64,000 bases of DNA from Erwinia tracheiphila (GTDB taxonomy: Bacteria; Pseudomonadota; Gammaproteobacteria; Enterobacterales; Enterobacteriaceae). Location: positions 1,116,001 to 1,180,000 of the forward strand of contig NZ_CP089932.1 of assembly GCF_021365465.1 (NCBI RefSeq). Direction: 5' to 3'. Below are positions 43,793 to 51,970 of the stretch, piece by piece. Under the pieces are notes generated by a model. The model made no database searches. It saw only the letters and a program-made list of their open reading frames with translations, and was not told where the DNA came from. Position 1 is the stretch's first letter. Each line of letters opens with the position of its first letter. The translations under genes were made by a program, and so were the position numbers.

Positions 43793-43839
43793 ATTGTGCC
43801 GGGAGGCGTAACTCAGGGCGTGATACGGGGGTGAAGCGG
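43793..43839 (-). promoter_or_regulatory. Candidate late promoter upstream of lysozyme (Plys-like)
   Basis: The 16-mer CCGCTTCACCCCCGTA (43824-43839, minus strand) is followed 25 bases later by CACAAT (43793-43798). Predicted initiation near 43786 falls inside the 5' arm of the hairpin, so late transcripts could not form it. Confidence 0.65.
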
Positions 43840-43846
43840 TATGCCA

Positions 43847-44296
43847 TTAGAACAGTGCCCCCTGTGCCGGGGAGGAGGTTGCCTGTCGGCGGCTGGCCAC
43901 AATGGCCCAGGCACGGGTATTGCCGATGCCGAATTTCGGGCCGAGTACCGTGAGCGCCATGCGTAATGATTCGCCATCGGCCAGCATGCTGTCAACCTCG
44001 GCGAGAAAACAGCGGTTGCGCCACTCGCGCAGGGCACCGGCACAGCGGGGTATCACCAGCGAACTGTCACCGCCGAACCGCTTAACCAGCTGGCAGGTAT
44101 TCTCGTCGCCGATAACCTCCCGCAGCATGGCCAGACGGCGCTCACCGGTGCCGCGCAGGCCGCGACCGACCGGAAAGCAGGCACCGCCAAAGCGCTCAAT
44201 CAGCCGCTGCGTGGAGGGAAAACCTATCACATCGGCAATCTGACGGGCGGTGTCCGGCAGCAGCTCTTCGAGGGATTCAAGGTCAAACTCGCGCAT
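43847..44296 (-). CDS. mor: Mor/C-family transcription activator
   Basis: The 149-residue protein fits the Mu Mor/C activator family: dimerisation region LLPDTARQIADVIGFPSTQRLIERFGG (given in part), a beta strand, and a C-terminal helix-turn-helix (MALTVLGPKFGIGNTRAWAIV region, ~115-135). Only one Mor/C member is seen, so it may drive the late promoters directly. The start at 44296 follows a ribosome-binding site (GGGAGG) and gemA. Confidence 0.88.
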   Translation of the reverse strand: MREFDLESLEELLPDTARQIADVIGFPSTQRLIERFGGACFPVGRGLRGTGERRLAMLREVIGDENTCQLVKRFGGDSSLVIPRCAGALREWRNRCFLAEVDSMLADGESLRMALTVLGPKFGIGNTRAWAIVASRRQATSSPAQGALF

Positions 44297-44297
44297 A

Positions 44298-44693
44298 TCA
44301 CAGCCTCCCGTGACGTTTCGCGTCAACAATCAGCATTTGCATCAGCTTACGCACCTGATCGTCATTCAGCCACTCAACCGGCTTTTTCTCGCCCAGCATG
44401 TGCTCCACGATACCCTCCAGATAACTCCACGGACGGCCAGCCTCTGCCAGCATGGCCTCTATCTTGCTTAACATAGCTTTACGGCCAGTTGCCACGCGGG
44501 GACGGCGACCACGGGAAGATGGCGCAAAGCCCTGAGTACGCATGTACAGCACCACTTTTTCAAGCTCGGCGGTAGTGCAGTCACGCGCCGAACGCTTACC
44601 GGTCTGGCAGGCCAGCACGTCGCGATAGGTTTCATCATCCCAGCCGAGGGATGATTTGCCGGTATGAATAATGCGGATCAGATTCGCTTTCAT
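44298..44693 (-). CDS. gemA: GemA / gp16-like regulatory protein (DUF1018)
   Basis: The 131-residue protein matches the Mu gp16 (DUF1018) family: N-terminal LIRIIHTGKSSLGWDDETYRD, central basic region, and C-terminal SYLEGIVEHMLG and LMQMLIVDAKRHGR. In Mu, GemA influences host and phage gene expression. Its stop abuts the mor gene. Confidence 0.88.
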   Translation of the reverse strand: MKANLIRIIHTGKSSLGWDDETYRDVLACQTGKRSARDCTTAELEKVVLYMRTQGFAPSSRGRRPRVATGRKAMLSKIEAMLAEAGRPWSYLEGIVEHMLGEKKPVEWLNDDQVRKLMQMLIVDAKRHGRL

Positions 44694-44737
44694 TAGTGCG
44701 CCTCAGATGGAGGTGAAAAACAGGAAGTGCCAGAACG

Positions 44738-44763
44738 AAAAAGCCCCGCACAGGGCGGGGCTT
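44738..44763 (-). terminator. Intrinsic terminator before gemA
   Basis: On the minus strand, arms AAGCCCCGC and GCGGGGCTT around a 5-base loop are followed by a run of U residues. It would end the early transcript from the upstream genes and separate it from gemA/mor. Confidence 0.88.
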
Positions 44764-44837
44764 GAACCAGTTTCAAATTGTCGTGAACAGCTTTAATGAA
44801 TTAATTGGATCACAAACATCTCACCAAGTCAACGAAA

Positions 44838-45164
44838 CTACTGTTTATCACGCCAAAGTTCAGCGTTTACTGCTTTTTCAGCAGTTGTGGCGATTTTGGT
44901 TACTGGTTCCACTACTGACTCAGTGGAGACGGGTTGTGAGCAGGTGATTTTTTCCTTTTTTTTGAAAGACTCAGGATATTGGAATCTGAGGGAATACAAC
45001 CAGACGAGTGCGCATACCACGACAACCCCGGCCATCAAATCGATCCCATTGGCAATTCGCTCAAACTGATTGTCAGCGAATAAGCCACGAATCATATTCC
45101 ATCCGGTAGCGAAAAGAATTCCTCCAATCGCAACATCCCTGAAAGTCTTCAACTTATCTGACAT
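44838..45164 (-). CDS. Two-pass membrane protein of the prophage early region
   Basis: The 108-residue product (MSDKLKTFRDVAIGG...) has two transmembrane helices (~12-28 and ~42-60) and a basic C-terminal tail. It overlaps the interrupted DUF551-like gene by 11 bp. Function is unknown; superinfection exclusion is possible. It is the last gene before the terminator. Confidence 0.6.
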   Translation of the reverse strand: MSDKLKTFRDVAIGGILFATGWNMIRGLFADNQFERIANGIDLMAGVVVVCALVWLYSLRFQYPESFKKKEKITCSQPVSTESVVEPVTKIATTAEKAVNAELWRDKQ

Positions 45165-45477
45165 TCTGACATCCTTCTGAATCATCAATTTCAGGTAACG
45201 GCATCCAGTGTACTACTGGATTCAGAAAACTACGACCGCCACTGGCTCGCCATTCCCCCGAAACGAAGCGCCCGACAGAGCAGCATTCACCGTCAGAAAC
45301 AGCGACATACTCACCTTCTGGTGGTGGCGTATCGGATGCTGAACGCCACGCCCACTATTCCCGCAGGTCGCTGAAAGCAACCGAGATCAACTTTCCACCA
45401 AGGATATCAGTAGCAGCACTTACCGCTGGCTCCTTATCATCTGGAAAATCAACTACAAACGTTATTTTTCCCATCAT
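45154..45477 (-). pseudogene. DUF551-like gene interrupted by an in-frame amber codon
   Basis: From ATG 45477 the frame encodes 40 residues (MMGKITFVVDFPDDKEP...), meets TAG at 45355-45357, and continues in the same frame for ~66 codons with a clear DUF551-like end (DTPPPEGEYVAVSDGE, VVHWMPLPEI) to TAA at 45154. The two parts look like one phage protein split by a nonsense mutation, or two coupled peptides. It overlaps both neighbours as real genes of this operon do. Confidence 0.6.
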
Positions 45478-45707
45478 TCACCATCCCACTCGCTGCCGTT
45501 TTTCCCGTCTGCCATCAGCTCATGTAACAATTGGACCAGACTGCCAAGCTGGTCAGCCATTCGACTGAAATCACCGACTAAAGCGTTGTCCACATCCTCC
45601 CATGCTTCAGCCATTTCAAGAAAATGACGTTCCGCAGTTGCCAGACGGCGTAACTGACCACGTGCCAGTTTCAGGTGTTCACAATAAGTATTGTTACTCA
45701 TGCTCAT
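45474..45707 (-). CDS. Hypothetical helical prophage protein
   Basis: The 77-residue product (MSMSNNTYCEHLKLARGQLR...) is helical with many acidic residues and an HFLEMAEAWEDVDNAL-type segment. It overlaps the exonuclease gene at its start and the interrupted gene at its end. No family is recognised. Confidence 0.6.
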   Translation of the reverse strand: MSMSNNTYCEHLKLARGQLRRLATAERHFLEMAEAWEDVDNALVGDFSRMADQLGSLVQLLHELMADGKNGSEWDGE

Positions 45708-46530
45708 GACTACAATTGCCAGTCTTAGGGCCAAACATATACTCACCGATGTGGTTATGTCCCAGATTGCAGAGAAACGTTCTACAGCCATGAGTATGCT
45801 GCCCGAATGGATAAATACTCATTTCACCCGGACAGGGCCGTATTGGCCAGTTTCCCAGCGTTCTCAGTACCTGCTCACAGTCTGCCAGCGTAAGATTATA
45901 TTCGGCCTCATCGGGTAACAGCGGCGCGGTACGGATTTGGCAACGCTGATAGTGGGAGCGACTTCCCGGAAAGAGATATTGCCATGCCTTATGAGCGATT
46001 TTCACCTGATGCAGCGCATCAGCAAGGGCATTGTGCTTATCGCCAGTGACTGGAATGTCTTTGACGTTGATCCCCGAAACACGCACCAGCGTGCGCAAAT
46101 CAGCAATATTCCTATATTTCCAGGGGTAGATATCTTCACCGTAAGCGTCTGTCAGGGGATTAACCCGGTCAAACCAACCCTCAAGAATAGTGATGTCAAA
46201 AACTGACCCATTACCCCAGGGAATACAGCGACCACCGCCGACATTATGAAGGAATGCCCTTAACTCTGCCGCGACATCAACGGGAAGACGATTACCATTA
46301 AAGGCTGCATCACGCGCCTCCTCACTCTGCTTGTCCCACCACTGAATGGTGCTGATTTCTGGCATGCCGTAGCTAATGGCGGCGTCATAGCTTATACGCT
46401 CATAGAAAGCATCCCCTGTGTTGCCGGTCTGAGGATCAAACTGAACAGCGGCGATGGAGAGCACAGGGCACCCGCGCTTTTTACCCAGCGTTTCTATATC
46501 AATCATCACGTTATTCATTTGCATATTCAT
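45694..46530 (-). CDS. 3'-5' exonuclease (DEDD superfamily)
   Basis: The 278-residue protein has an RNase T/DEDD-type exonuclease fold: Exo I MIDIETLG, Exo II GNGSVFDITILEG, and Exo III HNALADALHQ (~residues 155-170). The C-terminal ~90 residues form a cysteine/histidine-containing extension (CRTFLCNLGHNHIGEY) that may bind metal. It probably processes nucleic acids early in infection, as such genes do in other phages. Confidence 0.85.
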   Translation of the reverse strand: MNMQMNNVMIDIETLGKKRGCPVLSIAAVQFDPQTGNTGDAFYERISYDAAISYGMPEISTIQWWDKQSEEARDAAFNGNRLPVDVAAELRAFLHNVGGGRCIPWGNGSVFDITILEGWFDRVNPLTDAYGEDIYPWKYRNIADLRTLVRVSGINVKDIPVTGDKHNALADALHQVKIAHKAWQYLFPGSRSHYQRCQIRTAPLLPDEAEYNLTLADCEQVLRTLGNWPIRPCPGEMSIYPFGQHTHGCRTFLCNLGHNHIGEYMFGPKTGNCSHEHE

Positions 46531-46745
46531 ACGTATTTCCACCTTTTTTTATGCCGCTCTGCCGCCTGTTTCATTGCAGACTGCACAGATTTTTTAAATA
46601 TCCGGTGATTATGATTGTCCCAGAACTGCCAGCGGGACACGGTTGGCAGTCCGGGGTGCTCAACGACAGAACTACCATCGTTCAGGAGATAGACTCGTTC
46701 AGCGCCATTGTCCCGATGTTCACAACCAGAGACGCAGAGATACAT
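46527..46745 (-). CDS. Hypothetical prophage early protein
   Basis: The 72-residue product (MYLCVSGCEHRDNGAERVYL...) has two N-terminal cysteines plus histidine and a basic C-terminal helix (KQAAERHKKRWKYV). I chose the ATG at 46745 (purine-rich GGGGG upstream) over a TTG at 46763. It overlaps the exonuclease start. Confidence 0.55.
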   Translation of the reverse strand: MYLCVSGCEHRDNGAERVYLLNDGSSVVEHPGLPTVSRWQFWDNHNHRIFKKSVQSAMKQAAERHKKRWKYV

Positions 46746-46797
46746 ATATCGCCCCCATATCAACAGTTAATTGTTTCATTTCGTTTTCCTTAAATTT

Positions 46798-46827
46798 GGC
46801 GTAAGTCAGCCTCTGACGGTTTACGCC
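46798..46827. other. Stem-loop between early prophage genes
   Basis: GGCGTAA-GTCAG and CTGAC-GGT-TTACGCC form an extended hairpin with a 3-base loop. There is no U tract on either strand, so an mRNA-stability or processing element is as likely as a terminator. Confidence 0.4.
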
Positions 46828-46870
46828 ATAATTAAACGAAGGTTTATTTCGGTTTAAATCGTATTTAAAT

Positions 46871-47062
46871 TCAGCCCGCAGGCGTCAGTGTTTCTGTTTT
46901 AACAAAAAAAGGTTCACGGTCGATTTCCACAATAGTGCCGCAGTTAAAGTCTCTCGCCCCGGCAACGGTTCTGACCGGATAGCCGCCGCGCAGGACTTTA
47001 CAGGGCTGATAGATAAAGTGGCTACCGACAGCGTGTGTCTGATTAAACGCTTTAGCTTTCAT
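46871..47062 (-). CDS. Hypothetical prophage protein (63 residues)
   Basis: A small basic, beta-rich protein (MKAKAFNQTHAVGSHFIYQP...VRTVAGARDFNCGTIVEI). The ATG at 47062 overlaps the ANR gene stop. Families of this size and position in Mu-like phages have no known function. Confidence 0.6.
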   Translation of the reverse strand: MKAKAFNQTHAVGSHFIYQPCKVLRGGYPVRTVAGARDFNCGTIVEIDREPFFVKTETLTPAG

Positions 47063-47273
47063 CGCGACCACTCCATCCACGCGCTACCGCGTTAGCACAG
47101 TAGGCCATACGGGACTCAGCCCATTTTCGACAGCCACTGCTGCGGGCATACTCAAGCGCTTTGCGCCACAGGTCCGAGGCTTTTTCCCATTCGCCGCTGC
47201 GCTCGGCGCGTCCCGCCCCCACTGCATAGAGACCGTAATTATTTCGTGCTGCGCTCTCAGCTCTGTTATTCAT
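47052..47273 (-). CDS. ANR-family transcriptional regulator
   Basis: The 73-residue protein has the ANR pattern: YGLYAVGAGRAERSGEWEKA, WRKALEYARSS, and KWAESRMAYC. ANR proteins antagonise AraC-type activators in enteric pathogens, and related genes occur in Mu-like phages. Start MNNRAES at 47273 lies one base past the DUF3164 stop. Confidence 0.78.
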   Translation of the reverse strand: MNNRAESAARNNYGLYAVGAGRAERSGEWEKASDLWRKALEYARSSGCRKWAESRMAYCANAVARGWSGRDES

Positions 47274-47274
47274 G

Positions 47275-47904
47275 TCATACCCCGGCCATATCCAGATAAA
47301 TGGGCGTGTACTGGTCACTGTCACCCACGCGTTCATAGATGCGGATGTAACTTTTGCTGCTGACCACCTGCACAGCCTCTGCCAGAGCATCCATTGCCCG
47401 CAGCCAGCGAGGGTCGGTTATGTCATGACGGCGCAACTGCAGTACGCGGCCCGGATTAATCTCGCCTTCTTTGTCGGTGGAAAACGCCCGGTCGATAATG
47501 GCCAGCAGCTCAGGTCGTGCATCCTGCGTCCATTCCGCCACGCAGGCGTCAATCAGCTCCTTTGCCGCCTGAATACGCTCGTCAAACGCTATCCTGTCCT
47601 GCATGGCTCGCTGTACCTTGTAACGCCCGTCATAGGTATACAGCGTGACGTTGCCCTTTTTACCCCCGATGGTGGCACCATACTGTTCGGCAGAGAGGTC
47701 AACCAGCGCCTGAATATCCGCAAAGGTATCCTGCTTAAAATCGCGCAGGGACTGACTCAGAGGGACTGCCCGCGCAACGATGGACCGCACCAGTGCATCG
47801 CGCTCCTTATCAACTGGTTTCACCAGACTTTCCGGCGTAAGAACACCACGCGCGTCTTTCCAGTAGCCAGCAGGGATAGTAGTTTCCTTAATTTCAGTGG
47901 ACAT
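47275..47904 (-). CDS. DUF3164 family protein
   Basis: The 209-residue protein matches DUF3164: IPAGYWKDARGVLTPE, YGATIGGKKGNVTLYTYDGR and VLQLRRHDITDPRWLRAM. It is common in the early region of transposable phages after A and B. Function is unknown. Confidence 0.88.
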   Translation of the reverse strand: MSTEIKETTIPAGYWKDARGVLTPESLVKPVDKERDALVRSIVARAVPLSQSLRDFKQDTFADIQALVDLSAEQYGATIGGKKGNVTLYTYDGRYKVQRAMQDRIAFDERIQAAKELIDACVAEWTQDARPELLAIIDRAFSTDKEGEINPGRVLQLRRHDITDPRWLRAMDALAEAVQVVSSKSYIRIYERVGDSDQYTPIYLDMAGV

Positions 47905-48124
47905 TGTTATTACCTTCTGTGGTGGATTTAATAATTTCTTTTACTTCACAAATATCGTTATCATTGCGTTTAAAACCTTTGCGGCTTTCCAGTGCGGTAA
48001 TTATCGCTTTATGAATAAACTCGGCTTCTCTGGCCTCTGCCTCAGTACATGACCCTTCGCCCATAATTCGGGTACCAACGCCAGTGTCGTCCTGCTCAAC
48101 GATAATTTTCATTACTATTGCCAT
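47894..48124 (-). CDS. Hypothetical prophage early protein (76 residues)
   Basis: An acidic small protein (MKIIVEQDDTGVGTRIMGEG..., DNDICEVKEIIKS). Starts at 48124 or at the internal Met of MKII (48112). It is coupled to the upstream 59-residue frame (TAA-ATG adjacent) and overlaps DUF3164. Confidence 0.55.
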   Translation of the reverse strand: MAIVMKIIVEQDDTGVGTRIMGEGSCTEAEAREAEFIHKAIITALESRKGFKRNDNDICEVKEIIKSTTEGNNNVH

Positions 48125-48304
48125 TTAATCCCCCTCATGATTATTTTCATCTCGAATGCAACCTAATTCCTTAATGCATGCTGCCAGTAGGTACTGGGCT
48201 AGAGTTTCTTTGATAACGTCAATTTTTTCTGAATCGTCAATTTCAGCATTAAAATTTATTCCATCGCTGTTGCTCTTAAGCGTAACGATTAGTTTTACAG
48301 ACAT
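48125..48304 (-). CDS. Hypothetical 59-residue prophage protein
   Basis: ATG 48304 to TAA 48125 gives a 59-residue acidic protein (MSVKLIVTLKSNSDGINFNA...). It fits exactly between the 74-residue gene and the next ATG at 48124. AT-rich but with protein-like amphipathic strands and helix. No family recognised. Confidence 0.5.
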   Translation of the reverse strand: MSVKLIVTLKSNSDGINFNAEIDDSEKIDVIKETLAQYLLAACIKELGCIRDENNHEGD

Positions 48305-48308
48305 TTAG

Positions 48309-48533
48309 CTAACTCCAGATAACCGTACAACCGTCGATATTTGATGTCCGGGTAACTTTGCGGACACCACCAGATACTTCCACCATTTCCATTACTGGCC
48401 ACACAGGGCCGCTCAGGGGCGGCAGGGCATAGACGATCGGCAGAGCACGATGCCAGCCAGTAACACGGCCACCGTGGGTATGGATCTCCGACCGGGCGCG
48501 GGAATGCCGCCAGTTAATGACTTGTTTTTCCAT
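48309..48533 (-). CDS. Hypothetical prophage early protein (74 residues)
   Basis: A basic, proline-rich protein (RHSRARSEIHTHGGRVTGWH, VYALPPLSGPVWPV). It follows the B gene by 13 bp and belongs to the early operon. No function can be assigned. Confidence 0.55.
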   Translation of the reverse strand: MEKQVINWRHSRARSEIHTHGGRVTGWHRALPIVYALPPLSGPVWPVMEMVEVSGGVRKVTRTSNIDGCTVIWS

Positions 48534-48546
48534 TGTTTGTTACCCC

Positions 48547-49467
48547 TTAATGAATCAGCATCTGCGCGTAGGTTTCGATTAACTTCACGCTAATCCCCTG
48601 GTTGCCGATAGCACTGGCTCGTACCACGCCCCGCGCCAGTTTGAACATGCGGCGATAATTACCCTTTGAATATTTAAGAAATGCCTCCGCTATTCCTGGA
48701 ATATGGATAGCGCTCTGGACATCGTCCTCCGGCAGCAGACTGGCGAGGATGGTATTGAAGTCCTCAACCTCGGACTTGCTCTTGTGGGCCTCAAGGTCTA
48801 ACGCCATGCCTACGCGGCTGTAGAGCTGCGCAAACTCACCGCGAGACCCCTTGAGGTTAATCAGCAGACGTGGCATGCCTGCCAGCACGATGGCGACGCC
48901 AGAACGGTCGTGGATGCGGCGTAGTACCTCCAGTGCGCGGTAAGGCAGCAGCTCGGCTTCATCCACCAGGACAACCCAGCCGGTGCCCGTCAGCGCCTGT
49001 ATACACTCCTCGCTTAACTCATGGATATTGCCTGTCTTTTTCACCCCCAGGCGGGCGCACAGTTCCTGCAGCAGTACTTTGGCGGTGTAGCCGGGGTCGG
49101 CCTCAATCAGGATCGCGCCCTTATTCATCTCCACATAGCGCTTCAGCGCCATAGTTTTGCCCATACCTGCCGGGCCATAAATAACGCCGATATCGCTGTC
49201 CATATGAGTGTTGCTGATTAAACCCAGCGCCAGCCCGGCCAGCTGGGTCTGAACAAAGGACTCTTTAACTTCACGGCGGCGGGCGCGTTCTTCCTCGCGG
49301 CTGATAAAGTCAGCGATAGCCGACTCGACGTTACTGATATTGCCGTTATAGACGCCTTTCAGATACTGAGAAATAACCGCTGTGCTCAGGCCCGTTTTAG
49401 TGGCTACCTTTTTTTGGGTGTAGCCAGTCCCCTCCAGCAAGTGGATTAATTTATCTTTGATGTTCAT
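48547..49467 (-). CDS. B: Transposition target-capture ATPase B (MuB-like)
   Basis: The 306-residue AAA+ ATPase activates A and selects target DNA. It has an N-terminal helix-turn-helix (YTQKKVATKTGLSTAVISQY), Walker A GPAGMGKT (98-105), Walker B LVDEAEL (167-173), and the C-terminal MuB domain. It begins ten bases past the A stop. Confidence 0.94.
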   Translation of the reverse strand: MNIKDKLIHLLEGTGYTQKKVATKTGLSTAVISQYLKGVYNGNISNVESAIADFISREEERARRREVKESFVQTQLAGLALGLISNTHMDSDIGVIYGPAGMGKTMALKRYVEMNKGAILIEADPGYTAKVLLQELCARLGVKKTGNIHELSEECIQALTGTGWVVLVDEAELLPYRALEVLRRIHDRSGVAIVLAGMPRLLINLKGSRGEFAQLYSRVGMALDLEAHKSKSEVEDFNTILASLLPEDDVQSAIHIPGIAEAFLKYSKGNYRRMFKLARGVVRASAIGNQGISVKLIETYAQMLIH

Positions 49468-49477
49468 TTAAATAACC

Positions 49478-51550
49478 TTATTGATGATTACTGGCTTTCT
49501 TTAAATCGCTTTCAAATTCCGATTCGAATAAATAAACCTTTTCTGGTTCGTTATTATTTCGCACTGGCGCGAACATCGTAACGTCAATCTCCGGTCGCTG
49601 TTCAAGCGCAGGCCGCAGCTCTTCCTGCTTGCGACGCACCTTGTCTTCCAGGTTCTTGACGCTGCGTTTAACGCGCTTCTCTTTAAGCTGCTCGATACGG
49701 GCTTTCGGGAAGGCATCGACCTTATTGCCATTCCAGATAGCATCACATATCCAGGAGCCGTCCATACGGCGCACAATAACGCTGTGGGGGTCGTGAATAT
49801 CAAAGCAGACCCGGACTTCTTCGCCTTCGACGCAGGCCAGCTCGGTGCTGAAATAGATATTCTTGAATAGCTGTATCTCGCCGCGTCTGGCCGTACAAAT
49901 CTGCTCTGGCCGGAACATTTCATGAAGTTCCGAGCTGGTCAGGAACTGAATTTCTTCCTGCTCTTGTTTGATAACGTGATTGCGGTAGGCCAGCGGCGAC
50001 CAGTGCTGTCCGCTGTCGCGCTCCGGCAGACTGCGGTGCGGGCGGTTATTATGCCGCTCTATCTGGCGCTCAATCTCCGCGACCAGTTGCTCCATCGTCG
50101 GCACCTTGCGCATGGCCATGGCCTGCACCTCATTCAGTGAACGGCCTTTTTCCAGCGCGTTGACGGCTGAATCCACCGCCTTGCGGTACTTACGTTGCGC
50201 CTCCCGGTCACCAGATTTACCCACCCAGGAACCAAAGGCCATCGCGGCACGCTTCGGTATTTCCTGGTTAAGACGTTCGATAATGCCGCGCCCCTGTGGA
50301 TTACCCGGAATACCGGTGGGGTGCTCAATACCGAGGCGGGAGAAAATACCCGTAATATCGGCATCGAATACGGCGTTTTTCTCACCGCCACCGTTATCGG
50401 AGTAATACATCAGCGGTACGCCGTAGCGTGATACTGCGTTACGGATGGCATCGCCTACGGCGACCTGGCTCTCGGACATGGACAGACTCCAGCCAACCAC
50501 CACGCGGGTGCGGGCGTCGATCACCAGCGTAATCTCAGGCCGGAACGGCTTGCCCGTCTCAGGGTTAATCACTTCCATCTTCATGCCGTGGCCATCGCCG
50601 ACCCACACACCATTAACCGGGATAACAGACCAGTCGCGGCGCACGAACGGCAGGTACTTCTTGTAGTCGGAGCCGGTTGCGCGTCCGCGCTCACGCTCGG
50701 CAACAGGCAGCTTGTCCAGCGCATAGCGCACCGTGTCAACTTTGGGTAGCATGGATAACATGATCTCGTTGTCCCCGTATTGCTCAATCCACCACTTCGC
50801 AAACTTCTCGTATGCCATCATGACGGTGGGTTTATTGGTATCGCGCCAAAAGCGCATAAAGTCCGGCATCCATGAATACTGGAACACCTCTTTTTTGCTG
50901 ACCTTACCCGGTGCCAGCAGCGCCATGCGTCCACCCACTGTATCCGCAGCCATCCAGGCTGACAGCCAGCGCTGCAGCGTTGGCACGCTGACCCCGGCGC
51001 GGGTGGCACCTTTGCGGGCGTTGGCGATATCGGCGGCCCGCTGTACATAATCCGGCAGCGTCCCGGCGACAGAAGCGTCGGCAATAAACTCGACCGCCTG
51101 CTTGCGCTTCATGCTGAGACCACCGTTGCCGCTGCTGTCCATCAGGCGTAACACCTCCTGAACCAGCACCATCCGCGCATCGCCGACTGCTTTCTGGCTG
51201 TCGGTCAGCTCGCGCAGCTTCTTCTCCTGCAGGGCCGGGCATTTGCGGTACAGCGCCAGCTCGCGCTGAACTTTCTCGCCACCGGCTCCCGTGACCAGTT
51301 CACCTGCGGTGGTCGCCCTGGCCGGAAGGGAAGCAGACTGCGCAAGCAGCTGACGCGCTAAACGAGCCTGGACAGCTTCGCGGGCGGCGTCCGGCAGACA
51401 ATCAACGTTGTACTCGTAGGCCTTCGTACCCTGGCGGCGGCGCATCATTTCCGGCAAACCAGCAGCACACTTATTCAGGGTGTACCGCACTCCCTGAACC
51501 GTACCAGGCAACCCCGGCAGGCCAATTAACTCATTCACCGTAACGAACAT
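49478..51550 (-). CDS. A: DDE transposase A (MuA-like)
   Basis: The 690-residue transposase has an N-terminal winged-helix Mu DNA-binding domain (VNELIGLPGLPGTVQG), an rve catalytic core with D319 (VGDG), D385 (YSDNGG) and E425 (GIIERLNQE), and a C-terminal B-interaction region. All catalytic residues are intact. It recognises the prophage ends, where TTTGATACT-type motifs occur. The start is two bases after the ner stop. Confidence 0.95.
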   Translation of the reverse strand: MFVTVNELIGLPGLPGTVQGVRYTLNKCAAGLPEMMRRRQGTKAYEYNVDCLPDAAREAVQARLARQLLAQSASLPARATTAGELVTGAGGEKVQRELALYRKCPALQEKKLRELTDSQKAVGDARMVLVQEVLRLMDSSGNGGLSMKRKQAVEFIADASVAGTLPDYVQRAADIANARKGATRAGVSVPTLQRWLSAWMAADTVGGRMALLAPGKVSKKEVFQYSWMPDFMRFWRDTNKPTVMMAYEKFAKWWIEQYGDNEIMLSMLPKVDTVRYALDKLPVAERERGRATGSDYKKYLPFVRRDWSVIPVNGVWVGDGHGMKMEVINPETGKPFRPEITLVIDARTRVVVGWSLSMSESQVAVGDAIRNAVSRYGVPLMYYSDNGGGEKNAVFDADITGIFSRLGIEHPTGIPGNPQGRGIIERLNQEIPKRAAMAFGSWVGKSGDREAQRKYRKAVDSAVNALEKGRSLNEVQAMAMRKVPTMEQLVAEIERQIERHNNRPHRSLPERDSGQHWSPLAYRNHVIKQEQEEIQFLTSSELHEMFRPEQICTARRGEIQLFKNIYFSTELACVEGEEVRVCFDIHDPHSVIVRRMDGSWICDAIWNGNKVDAFPKARIEQLKEKRVKRSVKNLEDKVRRKQEELRPALEQRPEIDVTMFAPVRNNNEPEKVYLFESEFESDLKKASNHQ

Positions 51551-51552
51551 AA

Positions 51553-51804
51553 TCAGGACGCCTTACGCATATAGCTTTTGGTCTGATAACGGCTGGGCCA
51601 GATTTCTTCCGGCGCAACGTCCAGTGCAGCAGCTACGATCTCCTGATAAGACCTGCATTTTGTTCTTAATACAGACTTCAGGGAGCCTGCTGCGTAACCA
51701 TTCCTGCGGCTCAGTTCAGCGAGGGACAAACCACGCTTGTGTAGCTCGCGGATGACATCCTCAGAGTGCCAATCAGAAACCAGATCTTCTTTTCGATTCA
51801 TCAT
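51553..51804 (-). CDS. ner: Ner-like DNA-binding regulator
   Basis: The 83-residue protein has the Ner/Nlp pattern: WHSEDVIRELHKRGLSLAEL, NGYAAGSLKSVLR and APEEIWPSRY. In Mu, Ner represses early and repressor transcription. It is divergent from the repressor gene across the operator region. Confidence 0.92.
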   Translation of the reverse strand: MMNRKEDLVSDWHSEDVIRELHKRGLSLAELSRRNGYAAGSLKSVLRTKCRSYQEIVAAALDVAPEEIWPSRYQTKSYMRKAS

Positions 51805-51821
51805 TCATCTATCCTAAAAAG

Positions 51822-51861
51822 TTATCCCGAAGGATAAACCGTAGGTTATCTCTTCGGATAA
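51822..51861. promoter_or_regulatory. Paired operator palindromes between ner and the repressor gene
   Basis: TTATCC-CGAA-GGATAA (51822-51837) and TTATC-TCTTCG-GATAA (51846-51861) are two similar 16-bp dyads, 24 bp centre to centre, in the divergent control region. They probably bind the phage repressor or Ner and govern the lysogenic switch. Confidence 0.65.
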
Positions 51862-51970
51862 AAGTATTGATCCATATTTCCCTCATGTAAAGCAAATTTC
51901 CCACTTTCTTTGTGATTTTTGCCTTTGCTGATTCAAATTTGAATCAATCTTCTTAAAATCAATAGGTTAT

